Source of the DNA: Sergeia podlipaevii
Taxonomy: Eukaryota; Euglenozoa; Kinetoplastea; Trypanosomatida; Trypanosomatidae
Reading direction: 5' to 3'
Assembly: GCA_030849805.1 (NCBI GenBank)
Contig: JASANZ010001930.1
Coordinates: forward strand, 1-25,219
DNA: 25,219 bases
Position 1 is the stretch's first letter. The number at the start of each line of letters is the position of its first letter. Position numbers and translations under genes: made by a program. The notes below the pieces were generated by a model. It was not told the DNA's origin. It made no database searches and saw only the letters and a program-made list of their open reading frames with translations. Shown here piece after piece: positions 16,501 through 21,707 of this stretch.

Positions 16501-18987
16501 CCGGCGCAGCGCAAGACACTGCGTGAGAGAAAAGTCGCCCGGGCTCGGTGGCGTCAGCGTACGGGTCCACAGCGTCTGTGGGAAGGAGGGAAAGGAGAAG
16601 CCCTGCACGCGCACCTCTGGCACTCCCCCTCTCGCCGTCCTCGACGCCGCCGCCACACCGCCGAGTGAGGGGGACAGGGCAGAGACAACACCGCCACGAC
16701 CTGCCGCCGTCGTTGTCACTGAGGCTGCGGCAGCCCCACTTGCAACAGAAGTGCCTCCTAATCGCCCACTGGACAAGCCGCCACGCATGGCGCCGGTGAT
16801 GCCATCCATTGAAGGGGGACACGACGTCGACTGCGCAATGGCCTCGTACACTAGCAGCACTTGATCATCGGGGCCGCTCACTAAGAGTGGGTTCGCGCAA
16901 TCTTCACGGGGCCACTCAGGGCTCATTTCCTCCAGACGGTACACCCGCTGCACCTCAAGCGTGATGGTGTAGGACACTAACGCTACCCCTTCCGGTTGCA
17001 TGCGATCTGTGAGGAGGAGGACATGAGTGAAAGTGGCGGCCACGCTGGCACGGAATGCGCCAACACACAGCTCGCGAGGTTCGCGCGTCTCCTGTACACA
17101 CACGTAGCGCCCACTAGTGACGCCCCACTTGGACAGACTTTCAACGGTGTGAACGTAAAGAAATCCGTTCCCATAGCCAACTGCAAGCACCACGCCAGCC
17201 TTCGCATCAAGTCCAGTGGGCACTAGCCCCTCTGCGGCATCTTCACAAACCGATTTGAGTGCGCGACCCATGTCGGGCACTGCCCTGCGCGGCCTTAGCG
17301 CACTCACGTTGAACCGTAACCACTCTATCAGCTGTCGAGACACGCGGCCTTGTGGGTAGCGGAGCAAGAGCCGACACGCACGCAGGGTCTCTCCAACGAG
17401 GCCTCGTTGAAGCGCTAGCAGTGTCGCAAGCTCGAGCAGTGCAGCAGTCACGTCACTGAGCGTATGCGGGTCGGCCTCCATTGCCGTCTCCACCGTGCGG
17501 ACAGTGTTGTCTACCGCAAGTTGTAAAATATCCGTTGAAAGAGCTGCCGCCCCCACGCCTCCACCGCCGGCAAAACTCCCCCCACTACGACCAGTAATCA
17601 TCGACGACGACGACGACCCCGCTGACTCTGCAAGAGCAAACAGTGGTAAAGAAAGAAGGTACTCGGCGAGGCTGCGCACGAGGGGGAGAGCAACTTGCTG
17701 CTGCTGCTGACTTACTGCCCGGACAAACATGTGAATTACAATTACCGCTCCGCAGTTCAGAGTAGCGTCGTAGTACGCACTACCAGCACCGCCAACGGAC
17801 GACGAGGACGACACTATGCCGCCACTGCCACCACCTCCACGAGCCTCGCGCAGGGATTCATACAAGCGACGACGAAGGTACTCAGCGGTCACGTGTTGCG
17901 ACAAAAATTGACCCCTAGATGGGGTGGATGCCTGCGTGTAGCGTCGCACCGCCGCCAGGGCACTCTTCAGCACGGAGAGACGTGCCCCGGCTGCCTCAAT
18001 AGAAGTGTAGTGCAACTTTCCTGGCAGAAGCGCTGGCAGCGCGCCACCACATTGGCCTTGCTGCTGTTGCTGTTGCTGATACCACGCAAGAAGCTCTGCT
18101 TCCTCGTCGTCACCATAGTCTGCAACAAGGCCGGCTTCTCCAGGAGCGCTGGAAGGTCCTGCGCTAGTGCCTTCAGTGTTGGTGGGACTACCCTGTCGTC
18201 CACGGCGGCGCTCCTTCAGCTCCGCAGCTCGATCAACAAAGACGCGACTAAACACATACGAGTCCAAACCGATACGTCTCAGCTGCGCAGGAGAGAGTGG
18301 AAGGAAAGCGGCAGCAGCGGGGAGAGCTCCACGCGCCATCCAGTCGGTGTGACGTGTAGTGCGGTTGTGCACGACGTGGTACTCAAAGCGTACGTGTTGA
18401 TGGCGATAGTGGAGAGAGACGGCGGGGAAGACCTCTGTGTTGAGATTGCTGAGTTCGCCAACGATGCACTTATCGCCAACCCTCACAGCGAGCTGAGAGG
18501 CTTCATAGTCCAGAAAAAAGATAACGCGATCACCCGTGGCAAAGGTGAGTGTACCTACATTGCTGTCTTGACGTCGCCAGTGACCGTAGAACTTACCAGC
18601 ACGGCTAAGACACCAACCGCCGCCCTGGGAGATGAATGAATCGTACTTGGAGAAGGACTTGGGCACAAGACCGAGCATGAGCCCACTTCCATCGGTAGTT
18701 TCGCCTTGATTTTCAATCTTTATACACCACTCATGTGCACCCCGCTTGATGCCTTCGGTGACCTGAAGCGTTATCCACCCGATGCCAGACTTCATCGCAG
18801 ACGCCTCTGTGATGACCGCATCGCCATGTGCGGTGGTGGCGTCGATGAGAAAATTCTTCCGTGGAGCTGAACTACGCTCAATAACGGATTGGAGCTGGTC
18901 GACAAAATTCACTACCGCTGATGAATTGTGCAGCTGGCTCTGCTGGCCAGAGGCCATGCGAACATACAGAGAGCTGATCTGGTCCAT
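1540..18987 (-). CDS. Giant SPRY/LamG-like HECT-type E3 ubiquitin ligase
   Basis: This is one uninterrupted 5815-codon frame. HECT ligases take ubiquitin from an E2 onto a cysteine and pass it to substrates. Domains in order are: SPRY-like ~60-205 (GWCLSRAGKFYGHW); a beta-rich stretch ~600-700; concanavalin/LamG-like ~815-1010, ending in FFNESGG; about 2500 residues of Ala/Ser/Leu-rich, probably helical sequence broken by Q, N, S, G and A tracts with no domain I recognise; a second LamG-like module ~3580-3860 (FQFNESTGG); SPRY ~4500-4682; SPRY ~4825-4985; HECT ~5340-5785. HECT hallmarks include GMYEFVGRLVGACLR, WYELEELVCGARDYD and LPHASTCFYWLSLPRYSS with catalytic Cys5748 (codon 1744-1746). 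TCFY replaces the common TCFN. An ~82-aa insert precedes the catalytic loop and an acidic ~30-aa tail follows the domain. M1 is the first AUG after the predicted splice acceptor at 19150-19151. SPRY domains suggest substrate recognition, as in large HERC1/HECTD4-like ligases, but orthology is not established. Substrates are unknown. Confidence 0.95.
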   Translation of the reverse strand: MDQISSLYVRMASGQQSQLHNSSAVVNFVDQLQSVIERSSAPRKNFLIDATTAHGDAVITEASAMKSGIGWITLQVTEGIKRGAHEWCIKIENQGETTDGSGLMLGLVPKSFSKYDSFISQGGGWCLSRAGKFYGHWRRQDSNVGTLTFATGDRVIFFLDYEASQLAVRVGDKCIVGELSNLNTEVFPAVSLHYRHQHVRFEYHVVHNRTTRHTDWMARGALPAAAAFLPLSPAQLRRIGLDSYVFSRVFVDRAAELKERRRGRQGSPTNTEGTSAGPSSAPGEAGLVADYGDDEEAELLAWYQQQQQQQGQCGGALPALLPGKLHYTSIEAAGARLSVLKSALAAVRRYTQASTPSRGQFLSQHVTAEYLRRRLYESLREARGGGGSGGIVSSSSSVGGAGSAYYDATLNCGAVIVIHMFVRAVSQQQQQVALPLVRSLAEYLLSLPLFALAESAGSSSSSMITGRSGGSFAGGGGVGAAALSTDILQLAVDNTVRTVETAMEADPHTLSDVTAALLELATLLALQRGLVGETLRACRLLLRYPQGRVSRQLIEWLRFNVSALRPRRAVPDMGRALKSVCEDAAEGLVPTGLDAKAGVVLAVGYGNGFLYVHTVESLSKWGVTSGRYVCVQETREPRELCVGAFRASVAATFTHVLLLTDRMQPEGVALVSYTITLEVQRVYRLEEMSPEWPREDCANPLLVSGPDDQVLLVYEAIAQSTSCPPSMDGITGAMRGGLSSGRLGGTSVASGAAAASVTTTAAGRGGVVSALSPSLGGVAAASRTARGGVPEVRVQGFSFPSFPQTLWTRTLTPPSPGDFSLTQCLALRRPCCVDLGSPEDLLQVPGGHVTIELWLTLLDKEDAVTLYQHGDKSTSGEVFMETARLEGAFCIRGGYRHDARGSCVVSAPLPPVAESRFFHICLVFDGRWRLFFEGEEVAGNRQGPHVSLESPKQRWTVGTNCTCFLSGLRVWTAGRAAREISRDYQRALTGDEPGLVCQLFFNESGGNVAFNYAALTRARHAVCLGAFSRVRCDNHPWRSYTGGSGSVVAPLRSALHDWKDLALSTCFSTGPQVTLVAHVGDAAPFALKGGRVMAFFDLQSGAAHSALFFLTNKSPAKGLIGCDAAGRLWELFEVDAATNSAEPSSSSALPSGGNEPGRRRDKTLSAATLPLEGSGDEDGLAGLGVQYLTTPPSTEQVLCAAGDCDSNSECRVICGLGSGNNNSGGGGGGFGDEMSSLFIMGRVPSAHRDAAFRATTPMQLSYSSLATWLLQLLSMYAEDDPTQSHRELFAPLSDDVCARTAVEIKATLQEHFRVVKGPGARRVVSLKAGDQSKAVLLTTLQVLLRFIRRVRAFGLHPSSVGLNVFSGGSGVPGGVTQEDLSTLVRELCSSTPRRRSAKSPPSSASGASVTMSEGAATNVISSGAATSKLAMAGAAKSVTITLVEPDGGNGGVSFFSSSASSISGETLLAILGDIINAAGDTLPTSLGRLARTILIEGIELFVPTVRSRAQLLRDVLRASASNASGVAPASSPLGDTATQSQKQQRQHQSSHHASSFRSSATAPSASHGSDSTTCSGNGVGERVPALEVLLDAVVGSFSSVLSAAPLLSLDDGDDGAEEAGDAAAHDKTINPLHGHRPEALKELRQTLDAVIDESLVQLRHQAALLSAGGRGVVSSSVESTRSTYNGSPMRTGGAATAAGTTVSGRQCRLLSSLADATSTLQLLLLSACKGVSVDQFQLQQQQQQQQGSALMTCKATLHNPIIREYYEVLFKAAKEALSIVVNTHYEGSLSSTTAAASDPSSPGLASSPPSQQQQQQRQQKPQQVEGGSAATACGTMATALFATTNSVNAGGIGGGGTSSPLVQLARCSFLSAPLHAAITAIPLLLTIEDAPWFLSQVELLLPLAESLRDRCHSASTSCAALVTATTAALALSTSATAVALAGSSPASPCHARTINAAATITGGTFTAVAAGGVLGADEEPACAALYDAIVFACAWVGVFMFQATSVSTTDGRANVEVMGRGTTSSRRGSAHDSRKAGDSAVSASAEMQHMCDSPFFANGVVPMEPSRWSSGGSSPRLQRLMSALQSRKDAWADALRRFDALGSRVTPELAEGLSLTAITCIYLSNTTGINCAAATDLDTLVVRTLRRIAPLRNHLLQKQRGKAGAEAIKALVQCCHILLSATCALEATTEDDALFSGPAMAAAARAEFSVGSAGAFLSLPTSPARCGVAPAAAAAAPTVASPTKESTAFPDSARARWHWALVQVRQQLLLRRADVISTTCLGLSHAIAFVSHAVTIATTTTAAPQPEADTANSDATAALSTALDDREKLASLRVQGLRQLLRLLRREPSAAESISLLLSASNRGNATAIEGWHYEDGIGGCSSATLQRLRACVCNVINVLRRHQKSAAEAAAQFRLSIKQYRDASTASNNNISETSHHHNSHPNNATSSSATPTTARRKSFSVMLPPLPLTWTPGSGIMGCGFAPVLCEVLDREWHPRELSFLHNIGAVQEVFSQCCSLFTAVKSASGDTGKWDGHDGEGEAALVDSNSGSKDMAKLVATPYLRAAGMRLREESSVERRHREEAAEFTARTATEVAGGSAGSGGSSGGMPSSIGMLLNNNNNSNGSTVAGGVPGDDSELDSSLLRTGREQGLRRTLECLKRLGLQCAEALCGQGHQNTRYRNGGSDRGLSCARVLACSCFLENLFTVVYDELRLCLSVLFALKVHQKLHPSTSSSFSPQAKISMKGTYARVMGQVRMLCSLVATVMGPLSFNSSGSKRSGEAPPSFGASLSHSCASLARLLCAYTHLYVEHSTNVTNSQPASGGGTILTKSGSVGGGLSDAVAGGTNSGFSGGVSLTNEDMRDASTCIRVALLLLQGCSPSIANVEFHRDTATATDGEARDHGSLSSGEEALFSLPSAYRDSSSTTLGFLVSLATRTLVVSGMSALTVHALSATQGLLQSLRWGSQLELVSARFADDLCAFGVDGPSTPPPPHSPLQDGTSQSESQAAPPRWLCALRVLAWASVLGGPVLHEPVAGMPARYCVEACNNVLREGILVDVVATTAAAAAAAAAASGRRGSSGGAHDNATGAAVVTATVAPLRIEEVRETEEPHGAAGSHGGSVYDALSQPPRVRLALANEEKQVSLNSVFMLDPVGAVPHLPAYDCLVEDFLSPFIHRCFIRLAGLQSTFLTSVEVASMVSLLALVAQVVRTRPSDCALLVESQALLCINRFAAVTVARSPLPSVYAFEFAAHTLGKTLTQLVASGSTPAVLSGNGRGSKVLGESAGLYGSSGELKARTASGAEFYAGGFSRTHPNNPQQRYSQHGGGLGGGSGGGALPSLRGTVTSIPANNNNNISSNATSASTNTAPIVSHSTGAFSPYTALLTEGQYTSGGLRFPPYAGGQGTVGSGSVGGCSAITPPSSTGTLSAFHSALPDIASTAGGFGASAAARSTNSISSTPGILRLSGEGRRASNYMDNVPPATLCLYTHRNPIPAYVIITSATTTLASPATRDAPPSSSFSLTAASARGDDSALPAVLTPAGSSAPTLVPDPSAPDTPLATETPQQQPQNATSSGCGGASSFPVWSDGIAVEASLLLCDRLFPELGEDFGIPQCWDRPTITLQLLSLYALGGSSDSRDVSPTDEADACVQVLIRDGQLVCRVRSPASLPPGASNTATNSALECCVPMRSEDWDRFVHVAVILDSTTVTLCRAGETTTVPMPVELADCMQRTLRTAGAVTHLVVGTLPSRPRSPPAERGNDVGSSGDSGVSSETTAVYDSEVPEDKTMMLVSGVRMWGSSLLRASVKVAAELVVREQLLPYEPSGDAMCFFQFNESTGGTVRSVDGVYTGQLRGAVRWASCPFQPGCPLVLNRIDKLNVGISTGCGLSSASSSSSMSGAAFVVPRAELAAFTQALDPNGLEFFARDMMWTLTAHLSRRVVEVALEQTLSDSYSLTEPLWCRAFATPLPRRARRAMKKPSPLSSIMPIAAILHPLAVLDLNDVARQISNILRYSDDGHLSHARVQLVQALVARVLDAGKKNKPHLSCFFAETAQSLLDLMGEDAEFFTVTVPATSSAATAAAAGSGASSVASTSVVPFPLSIVNGGAGSLTLGIAGRAAEQAAVFKDRTFKNALMKYPDGQGGWPDCEMPVDAQWLYVRLVPGPRAVAAAAISLSSGTSNGPLLAFCVAARSLRPVVLRAFMGPICAALRRDAFACGRAAFLNTRLVSSLIQSGSSSSSSLTNSAASIAQGNTTPTSPGDGFRHAVPVLTSVLELWSEFPREQPYDHVPLHVVLAHVNVPLVGLLQRSDPTAAAAMTAAGNVPAPGTLVSPALGTYHAYLQSLFSLLVAAARLEGAWRQRSYAERVRARWERLVTLWNSASLVTSDSSAIDSAGRVAATLSRIASLETTPQVEAHLSPMSDAFIGSPSPPPATAITATGTASSCSTHLLSIPDASTQAPHLQQQQNPQEARAGEASSVKVLESIGLEVLLPTQLPNCPVARVNHKGNGEWAVRCDRGCVTVRTTVGFTQGRFYFEVCVPPDVNAPLGASSSSTVGSTLSIGVVTSRTHAHEVGDGIGHDGESWAFDSGRLCRLHNGHRVDLSSRARWKSGDVIGILVDLEQNRLTCLHNDRQVGVFDKFRPQLPTGMCETGGSPGKSEAMAWRACFPAVTCGTAGCGINFGAAPFVSSLPIGYLPVELKYYASPQSSRIWLVMAAVEWAHAIQEGQRRVASGSDGSMVHETQRQPDDPLLLQLEEERNSSGGLSGSRRVPFKGPASLVTVRRHIRRDCWGRSGPISVDLLCSSSRVKMSACGSEARADESGPCLVRGAVAVMCKSGKIDGSYETNNGGRWYYEVVAREDPAGLSVGWLSAEVDSGDLPPGKGLGDDEHSWALEGRRMIAKHNHHQTSLGRHVWKEGDVVGCLLDSNAKTIRFTVNGIVQREIHDADGDGTLFRNVDFGTAGLVPAVLLDAKASAALYFNRDDLLYLPDGYAPLGAAGVVNDGIMEHMLSIRMPNISSSGSSVTGVDGEKAITTTNNNNSGGGGGEAVSLAMMSKLLQYIARTVGLGPFTLGAYCLNGDLAGDMDEPSRAHACIGARSKGKEKEEEGETRHNGGGVSNVLVVNVASPLLPPSSPITVLAASSATTTNTNTPASAAAPVSTSEDNFSTACAALRMTPCQLRTCLTTLQTLSAIVEYIHPLVHAGAIPCDLEATTSTQLLFSTANTRNTTMTVRAGTRESICSVYSGLLQPDILQRTLQVLRPLTLPFMGMRILRRFLHSMGNNAAGESLRLLVNRRKALTLMSQVHEYHQRRQQHDDGGRGGDESKEESRGGALPSIQARLQASLFGQIYGLLALKEASFFSTSRKLWSVAFIGEGADDVGGPYRESISQMCSELMGPVLPLFIPSPNQEGEVGECREVFVLNPTPLYPVQLGMYEFVGRLVGACLRGAEPLSLYLPSGLWKAMVGVEPDMGDLESTDHSALQALRYVSTLVSNAIGSGDSTTMKEVNEELLSLCPGGFTVLDDAGKEHELIPEGRRIAVTIHNARGYIRMALDFKLRVMASAPRRALVSGFHQVVPLCSVAALKWYELEELVCGARDYDPDALLDAALYDKIKSDDSRVVYLREVLRGFTRRQRALFMRFVSGRERLPRGMQLRILPDDSPAAPTATVLSASRERRRSFSDPGVALLTPQPPLTGQSSNTRGRPSVPPPPLTTTAGMGVQSTERERASRTTARPSRTETDAFNDERLPHASTCFYWLSLPRYSSAAALRVKLLFAIEQCMDIDADFRVHDHDVEQQPEEPAVARVNREDTSDFEDFSHLR
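9772..9801 (-). repeat. Poly-Ala tract in the giant HECT ligase
   Basis: Ten Ala codons (residues 3063-3072): four GCG, then six GCT. On the plus strand the GCT part reads as a pure AGC/CAG-type triplet repeat. Confidence 0.95.
13750..13773 (-). repeat. Poly-Gln tract (Q8) in the giant HECT ligase
   Basis: Eight Gln codons (residues 1739-1746), a mix of CAG and CAA, inside the low-complexity central region. Confidence 0.95.
18058..18078 (-). repeat. Poly-Gln tract (Q7) in the giant HECT ligase
   Basis: Seven Gln codons (residues 304-310), mixed CAG and CAA, in a linker after the N-terminal SPRY-like domain. A shorter Q5 tract lies at 17695-17709 (residues 427-431). Confidence 0.95.
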
Positions 18988-19149
18988 GAGTGAGCTACTC
19001 TATACTAATTTGCTTCCCGTATCCGTTCTCTTTTCGCTTTTTTTTTCTTTTTTAAAAGGTATACCTCTCTCTCTGGCTCCCTCTTAATTGACTCAAATTT
19101 GATTTCGCTTCAAAATAAAAAATATATATATGGTTCACAATTAAAATAA

Positions 19150-19176
19150 CTGCAACCCAAAAGGGAAAAAAAAAAG
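19150..19176 (-). promoter_or_regulatory. Predicted spliced-leader acceptor of the giant HECT gene
   Basis: On the minus strand a tract of ten T, then CCCTTTTGGGTTGC, precedes AG at 19151-19150. The resulting 5' UTR is 162 nt. I find no ATG between this AG and 18987, so the annotated start is the first AUG. The sequence nearer the ATG is purine-rich and offers no better acceptor. Confidence 0.65.
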
Positions 19177-19487
19177 ATGATGGAACAATCAAGGTCTCCC
19201 CTTTGTCCTTGACCGCTTGTATTTTTCTATGTACAAGTGCTTTGATCCTGTGCGTTTGTGTGAGTATTCGACTTCCCACACACACACAGAATGAATATCA
19301 GAAGAGGGGATGTCGGTGGTGCAAGCAAAAAATAAAATAAAATACGTGAAGAAGCAACAACAACAAAAAAAAAAATGAATAAATGGGATAAACTAAAAAA
19401 AAAAGAGAGAGACGTCAAATGCCTAAAAAATAATAATAAGAGAAAGAAGCAGGGAGAAATGAGTCCAAAAAAACAAGCAAGTAGCCA

Positions 19488-19505
19488 CAGTATACGTGTA
19501 TACTG
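19488..19505. repeat. Short perfect inverted repeat
   Basis: Arms CAGTATAC and GTATACTG are perfect reverse complements separated by the two bases GT. The role is unknown. Confidence 0.85.
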
Positions 19506-19971
19506 AATGAAGTAGAAGGATGCTTGCTTGCTTCTCCCTCTCTTTTGTTTCTTGCCTTTTACTATCAAATGTTCGATATCTTGCAAATGCCTTGGGTCTT
19601 ATATATATATATTCTCTCTTTCTGTGTGTATTCGTGTGTGAATGTGTATTGAGAAGAAGATGGTTGGAAAGAGTAGACTATATTTCCTTTATTCTCGAAA
19701 TATAAAATGCTTTGAAGAAGCAGTGAAGAGAGAAAATGAAAAAAAAAAAATATGTTTTTCTACCTACGTAGCAACAGCAACAACAAGAAGAGAGAATGCA
19801 CTCAAGTGCACCAACCCAAACATACAATGACGGGTAAACAGCAGTAAAAATACATGTGCACACGACCAAAAAAAGAAGAAGAAGAAGCAAAAGTCGTTCT
19901 CGTCTGTGTTGGTAAGATGCAGAATGCTCCACGACCAAAGTATAGCATACGCAGTCAATGAGAAAATGCAC

Positions 19972-19991
19972 TTTTTTTTTTTAAAAAAAAA
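19972..19991. repeat. T11-A9 self-complementary homopolymer block
   Basis: Eleven T followed directly by nine A, so each strand could fold back or pair with itself. It lies in the spacer downstream of RanBP1. Exact lengths may be affected by sequencing of homopolymers. Confidence 0.8.
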
Positions 19992-20548
19992 GGCGACATT
20001 ACCTTTGGCATTTGTATGTTTTTTTTTTTTTTCGGTTCATCTTTCGTTGAAAAATTAACAAATAAACTTACTGTTCACACACATTAACAACAAGAGAAGG
20101 AAAGAGGAAAAAAATGCGTGCACTGATATGTGATGTATACGTTACCTCCCTTGAACACCGTCTCTCATTCCCTTATTGCCAAAAAAAATTAAAAAAAAAA
20201 AACATCATTGCAGGAATAAAACATTCCTCTAAGCGCACCAAAAAGATAATACAAGCAATAATAATATAAAATGGCCCGATGAGAGAGAGAGAGTAAGAGA
20301 GCAGCACATGTTCACATACCCACGCAATGCAATCCTTGGTGCACTGCACGAAAAAAATAAAAAAAAAGAAAATACAGGGCCTCCCCCTCCATAGCAAACG
20401 AACATTCTCGTTGAGAACAAGAACTCACGAATAATGATACCCCGTCAACAACCATTCACACCACAACTAACTACAACAAACAAACAAACAAGCACAAAAA
20501 AGGGGAAGAAGCAAGCCATCCTTTAAAAAAAAAAAAAATGTTAGGTGC

Positions 20549-21019
20549 TTAGACGGAAGATGCAGTAATCGCCTTTTTCATTTCCGCCAGTGCGGCATCC
20601 GCGAGATCCTTGGAGGGAAAGCGCAGCACAAACATTTCAGGAAAGCCCTCCTCATCGTCGGTGAAGTCCTTCGTGGCCGTCCAGAGGATCGCCTTTTCGC
20701 TCTGCGGGTGCACTTTAACATTCATGCCCTTGATAAGGTAATGCTGAGCGGCAAGCTTGCCAATCCCTTCGCGGCGGAATACGAACATAAACGTCCCCTT
20801 GTTGTCCTTGCGCTGCATGATCTTGGCTACACCCTGTCCACGCTCCTTCCACTGGTTTTCGCCCTCGTCAAAGCGGAGCAGCTTGCCGGGCTGCTGCCAG
20901 ATCACATTAAACTGCTCCTCGCCGTTCTTTACTTCTACTGCTGCAAAGCGAGGCGCGCCGCCGTCGGACACGGCGATCTCTTCAATTTCCATGAGCTCAT
21001 TGTCGTGATCGTTTGACAT
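20549..21019 (-). CDS. Ran-binding protein 1 (RanBD) homologue
   Basis: This encodes a 156-aa protein, almost all of it a single Ran-binding domain (~30-152) with a PH-like fold. Hallmarks are GKLLRFDEGENQWKERGQG (45-63), FVFRREGIGKLAAQHYL (79-95), and MNVKVHPQSEKAILWTATKDF followed by FVLRF (99-133). These closely match RanBP1 proteins, which bind Ran-GTP and help RanGAP and importins release and hydrolyse it on the cytoplasmic side of nuclear pores. A short acidic N-terminus (NELMEIEEIAVSD) precedes the domain. The protein stops soon after the domain, and I see no clear Leu-rich export signal like the one at the C-terminus of animal RanBP1. Cytoplasmic placement may therefore rest on size or other signals. 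The start is the first AUG, 23 nt after the predicted splice acceptor at 21043-21044. A RanBD from a nucleoporin is unlikely because there are no FG repeats. Confidence 0.95.
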   Translation of the reverse strand: MSNDHDNELMEIEEIAVSDGGAPRFAAVEVKNGEEQFNVIWQQPGKLLRFDEGENQWKERGQGVAKIMQRKDNKGTFMFVFRREGIGKLAAQHYLIKGMNVKVHPQSEKAILWTATKDFTDDEEGFPEMFVLRFPSKDLADAALAEMKKAITASSV

Positions 21020-21042
21020 ATTTTTTTTGAATCGTTCTTCTT

Positions 21043-21060
21043 CTTAAAAAAAAAAAAAAG
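21043..21060 (-). promoter_or_regulatory. Predicted spliced-leader acceptor of RanBP1
   Basis: On the minus strand a run of 14 T is followed by AAG, with the AG at 21044-21043. The 5' UTR would be only 23 nt, with no upstream AUG. Confidence 0.7.
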
Positions 21061-21163
21061 AATATGATTTCGTTTATGTGCGCGCAAAAGAAGTGGAGAG
21101 CGTAGAAGGAACTATCCGTGCTATTTTGTTAATCAGGCAGGAAGATGTTTAGAAAGTTGAGCG

Positions 21164-21215
21164 TATATATATATATATATAGATAGGTAGATAGATAGAT
21201 AGATAGAGAGATAGG
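21164..21215. repeat. Compound (TA)n-(GATA)n microsatellite
   Basis: Nine TA units (21164-21181) run into GATA-type tetranucleotide units with slight variation (to ~21215), about 120 nt upstream of the RanBP1 splice acceptor. Confidence 0.9.
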
Positions 21216-21244
21216 AGTGAAAGAAAGATAGAATAGGATGGAGG

Positions 21245-21270
21245 ACACGCACACAAACACACACACACAC
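21245..21270. repeat. (AC)n microsatellite
   Basis: A mostly AC dinucleotide run on the plus strand with two small interruptions, in the same spacer as the TA/GATA repeat. Confidence 0.85.
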
Positions 21271-21651
21271 GTATACCGTCAGTGTTTATTTCAAGATAAC
21301 ATAATGACAGTGGGCGATTCTGTGGCATCACACATACGCAAAAGAAAAAGAGAAGTACTTATATTTTTCCTTTTTTTTTCTGCTGATTGGACGGGTAAAC
21401 GAATGAGAAGACCTCTCTCTATGCATACATAGCAATGATTAAAAGCAGTGCTGCTCCACGATCACACTTTCCCTTTTCATTTTACCTTCATCTACGTTCA
21501 GTTCAAAAAAAAAAAAAAAAAAGCGGACTAAATGGAAAAAAAAGAAAGAAAAGGCACATAATGACGTGGGCAGAAAAGAAAAGCAAAACAAAATGAAATA
21601 TACTAGCAAGAATGTATCGACAGCTACCCCTACCCCCCTATCTCTTGCACT

Positions 21652-21669
21652 GAGAGAGAGAGAGAGAGG
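21652..21669. repeat. (GA)n microsatellite
   Basis: About eight GA units on the plus strand, about 40 nt beyond the SNM1-like stop codon. It reads as a CT tract on the transcribed strand. Confidence 0.85.
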
Positions 21670-21707
21670 AGAAAGAAGAAAGAATGAAGAAGAAGAAGAA
21701 GAGCAAC

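Larger units (their letters stand above)
18988..20548. other. 1.56-kb spacer between RanBP1 and the giant HECT gene
   Basis: This is the longest spacer with a gene on both sides, AT-rich with many A/T homopolymers. The low-coordinate end is the HECT 5' UTR and acceptor; the rest is probably RanBP1 3' UTR and intergenic sequence. Several purine-rich plus-strand runs (near 19385-19410, 19435-19460 and 19720-19750) are further pyrimidine tracts on the minus strand. Open frames here encode only F/L/Y-rich translations of those tracts. I recognise no tRNA, snoRNA or other gene. Confidence 0.7.
21020..21707. other. Spacer between the SNM1-like gene and RanBP1
   Basis: A 688-bp AT-rich spacer holding the SNM1-like 3' UTR (right) and the RanBP1 acceptor and leader (left). 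It contains TA/GATA, AC and GA microsatellites and several A/T runs. No extra gene is supported. Confidence 0.75.

Noticed and set aside
17695..18639. Plus-strand open frame of 314 codons antisense to the start of the giant ligase
   Set aside because: It lies wholly inside the HECT coding sequence. The translation has no recognisable domain and includes a poly-Leu run made by the complement of repeats. There is no acceptor site suited to it.
19175..19183. GATGATGG resembling a snoRNA C box
   Set aside because: There is no D box or terminal stem at a proper distance, and it overlaps the predicted HECT splice signal.
19227..19586. Minus-strand open frame of 119 codons in the long spacer
   Set aside because: It is mostly F, L and S from translated pyrimidine tracts. 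The composition is unlike the neighbouring genes and there is no family match.
19678..19971. Minus-strand open frame of 97 codons with apparent membrane segments
   Set aside because: The hydrophobic runs are poly-Leu, poly-Cys and poly-Phe encoded by simple repeats, so it is unlikely to be a real protein.
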